A DNA stretch of 6,080 nt from an uncultured Clostridiaceae bacterium (GTDB taxonomy: Bacteria; Bacillota; Clostridia; Lachnospirales; Lachnospiraceae): assembly GCA_947175375.1 (NCBI GenBank), contig CAMWMT010000178.1, positions 1-6,080 of the forward strand. Reading direction: 5' to 3'. Of the stretch, positions 5,309 through 6,080 are shown in pieces (positions within the stretch are counted from its first letter, which is position 1; every line of letters starts with the position of its first letter). The notes under the pieces are model-generated. The model was not told the origin of the DNA. It searched no databases and was given only the letters and a program-made list of their open reading frames with translations. A program made the position numbers and the translations under genes.

Positions 5309-5821
5309 TTATGAGCCCGTCTCATCATCCTTATACGTTCTTATGACCGCCAGAATATCTCCCATCCGAAATCCCTTTCGCTGTAAGGACGCGATCAGCC
5401 TCCGCTTCTGCTTCTCGTCACATTCGGATGGTGTATAGTGCTTTTTCTCCAGATGTCTGCGTATCAGGACCTTCTCATCTGTCGGTTCCAGCTCCTCGTA
5501 GACCTTCTGGATCAGTTCCGGAGACACTCCTTTACGGAACTGCAGCTCCTGTTCAAGCTGTCTGCGGCTTTTCTGATCCTTCCGGTATTCAATATAATTG
5601 CGGACATATCGTTCATCATCCAGGTAGCCATAGCTGTATACATAATTGATCGCCTGTTCCACGATCTCAGGTTCAAATTCCGCCTTCCGAAGCTTTTCAC
5701 GAAGCTGTGCTTCTGTCCGGTCCATCCGTTCCAGCAGATTCAGCGCTTTAATCTTCGCTTTCTTCAGTTGTACCGGCTGTTCCTGCTGCTTCCGGCTGTG
5801 CTCCTGCGCCTGGTAATCCAT
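5309..5821 (-). CDS. recX: RecX family regulator of RecA
   Basis: 170 aa. RecX binds RecA filaments and modulates (usually inhibits) recombinase and coprotease activity. Seen: three-helix repeats typical of the family, with KALNLLERMDRTEAQLREKL (25-44), YGYLDDERYVRNYIEYRK (64-81) including the conserved LDDxRYxxNY core, an SRRQLEQEL helix (85-93), and a C-terminal KQKRRLIASLQRKGF (137-151). The ATG at 5821 lies inside recA, so the two genes overlap by 74 nt in different frames. The upstream AGGGAG (5826-5831) is only 4 nt from the ATG. The next ATG (5725) would cut off part of the conserved first helix, so the long form is preferred. Residues 1-20 are Gln-rich and not conserved-looking. No clear terminator follows. 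Confidence 0.93.
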   Translation of the reverse strand: MDYQAQEHSRKQQEQPVQLKKAKIKALNLLERMDRTEAQLREKLRKAEFEPEIVEQAINYVYSYGYLDDERYVRNYIEYRKDQKSRRQLEQELQFRKGVSPELIQKVYEELEPTDEKVLIRRHLEKKHYTPSECDEKQKRRLIASLQRKGFRMGDILAVIRTYKDDETGS

Positions 5822-6080
5822 AATGCTCCCTGACTTTCATCTCAATCTCTTTGCATGCTTCCGGATTGTCGCGGAGGAACTGCTTGGCATTCTCCCGTCC
5901 CTGTCCGATCTTGGCATTGTTATAGGCATACCATGCGCCACTCTTCATCACAACTCCGCTGTTTGCTGCCAGGTCCAGAATATCGCCCACCGTAGAGATG
6001 CCCTGTCCAAACATAATGTCAAACTCTGATTCACGGAACGGCGGGGCATTCTTGTTCTTCACAACCTTCACACGATTGCG
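5748..6080 (-). CDS. recA: RecA recombinase, C-terminal third (5' part beyond window edge)
   Basis: 110 codons of the C-terminal end plus stop, open to the right edge. RecA polymerises on single-stranded DNA, drives strand exchange and triggers LexA autocleavage. Seen: RVKVVKNKNAPPF, EFDIMFGQGIS, GDILDLAANSGVVMKSGAWYAY and GQGRENAKQFLRDNP, all canonical for the end of the core and the C-terminal domain. A short Ala/Gly-rich linker and an acidic tail (TEESED) follow, as in many bacteria. The ATP-binding Walker motifs lie outside the window. Asn replaces the more usual hydrophobic residue in KNKxAPPF, a minor change. The last 74 nt, including the stop, also encode the start of RecX in another frame. 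Confidence 0.97.
   Translation of the reverse strand, partial: RNRVKVVKNKNAPPFRESEFDIMFGQGISTVGDILDLAANSGVVMKSGAWYAYNNAKIGQGRENAKQFLRDNPEACKEIEMKVREHYGLPGAGAQPEAAGTAGTTEESED

Noticed and set aside
5309..5330. Small ATGAG/CTCAT hairpin at the recX stop as a terminator
   Set aside because: The stem is only 5 bp and is followed by an A-rich, not T-rich, stretch on the minus strand.

Overview
The window looks like a chromosomal segment of a spore-forming, low-to-mid GC Clostridia member, most likely of the Lachnospiraceae. This rests on the gene set (recA-recX-rny, proC, a sporulation engulfment gene beside xerD), strong AGGAGG-type ribosome binding sites, Gram-positive promoter architecture, and a lipoprotein solute-binding protein with a long acidic linker. 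Genus and species cannot be fixed from the sequence alone.

All seven genes lie on the minus strand, so transcription runs from the right edge to the left. In that order: the 3' third of recA (cut by the right edge); recX, which overlaps the recA end by 74 nt; a gap holding a near-consensus sigma-A promoter; rny (RNase Y); a strong intrinsic terminator directly followed by the proC ribosome binding site; proC (pyrroline-5-carboxylate reductase); a 45-nt gap with a sigma-E-like promoter and a perfect 9-bp inverted repeat; spoIIM; a sigma-A-like promoter with a dyad over the predicted start site; xerD; a 198-bp near-palindromic intergenic element; a sigma-A promoter with a leader of about 113 nt; and an amino-acid-type ABC transporter solute-binding lipoprotein cut by the left edge.

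The genes are mostly conserved housekeeping functions: homologous recombination and its control (RecA, RecX), mRNA turnover (RNase Y), proline synthesis (ProC), forespore engulfment (SpoIIM), chromosome-dimer resolution (XerD-like) and nutrient uptake. The parts most worth a second look are not extra genes. They are (1) the long imperfect palindrome at 1007-1204, (2) a XerD-like recombinase lacking two of the six canonical catalytic residues, (3) the likely sporulation promoter/hairpin before spoIIM, (4) the terminator abutting the proC start, and (5) the long recA/recX overlap. I see no CRISPR array, tRNA, rRNA, transposase gene or evident defence system. Promoter, motif and pairing calls were made by eye against consensus sequences.
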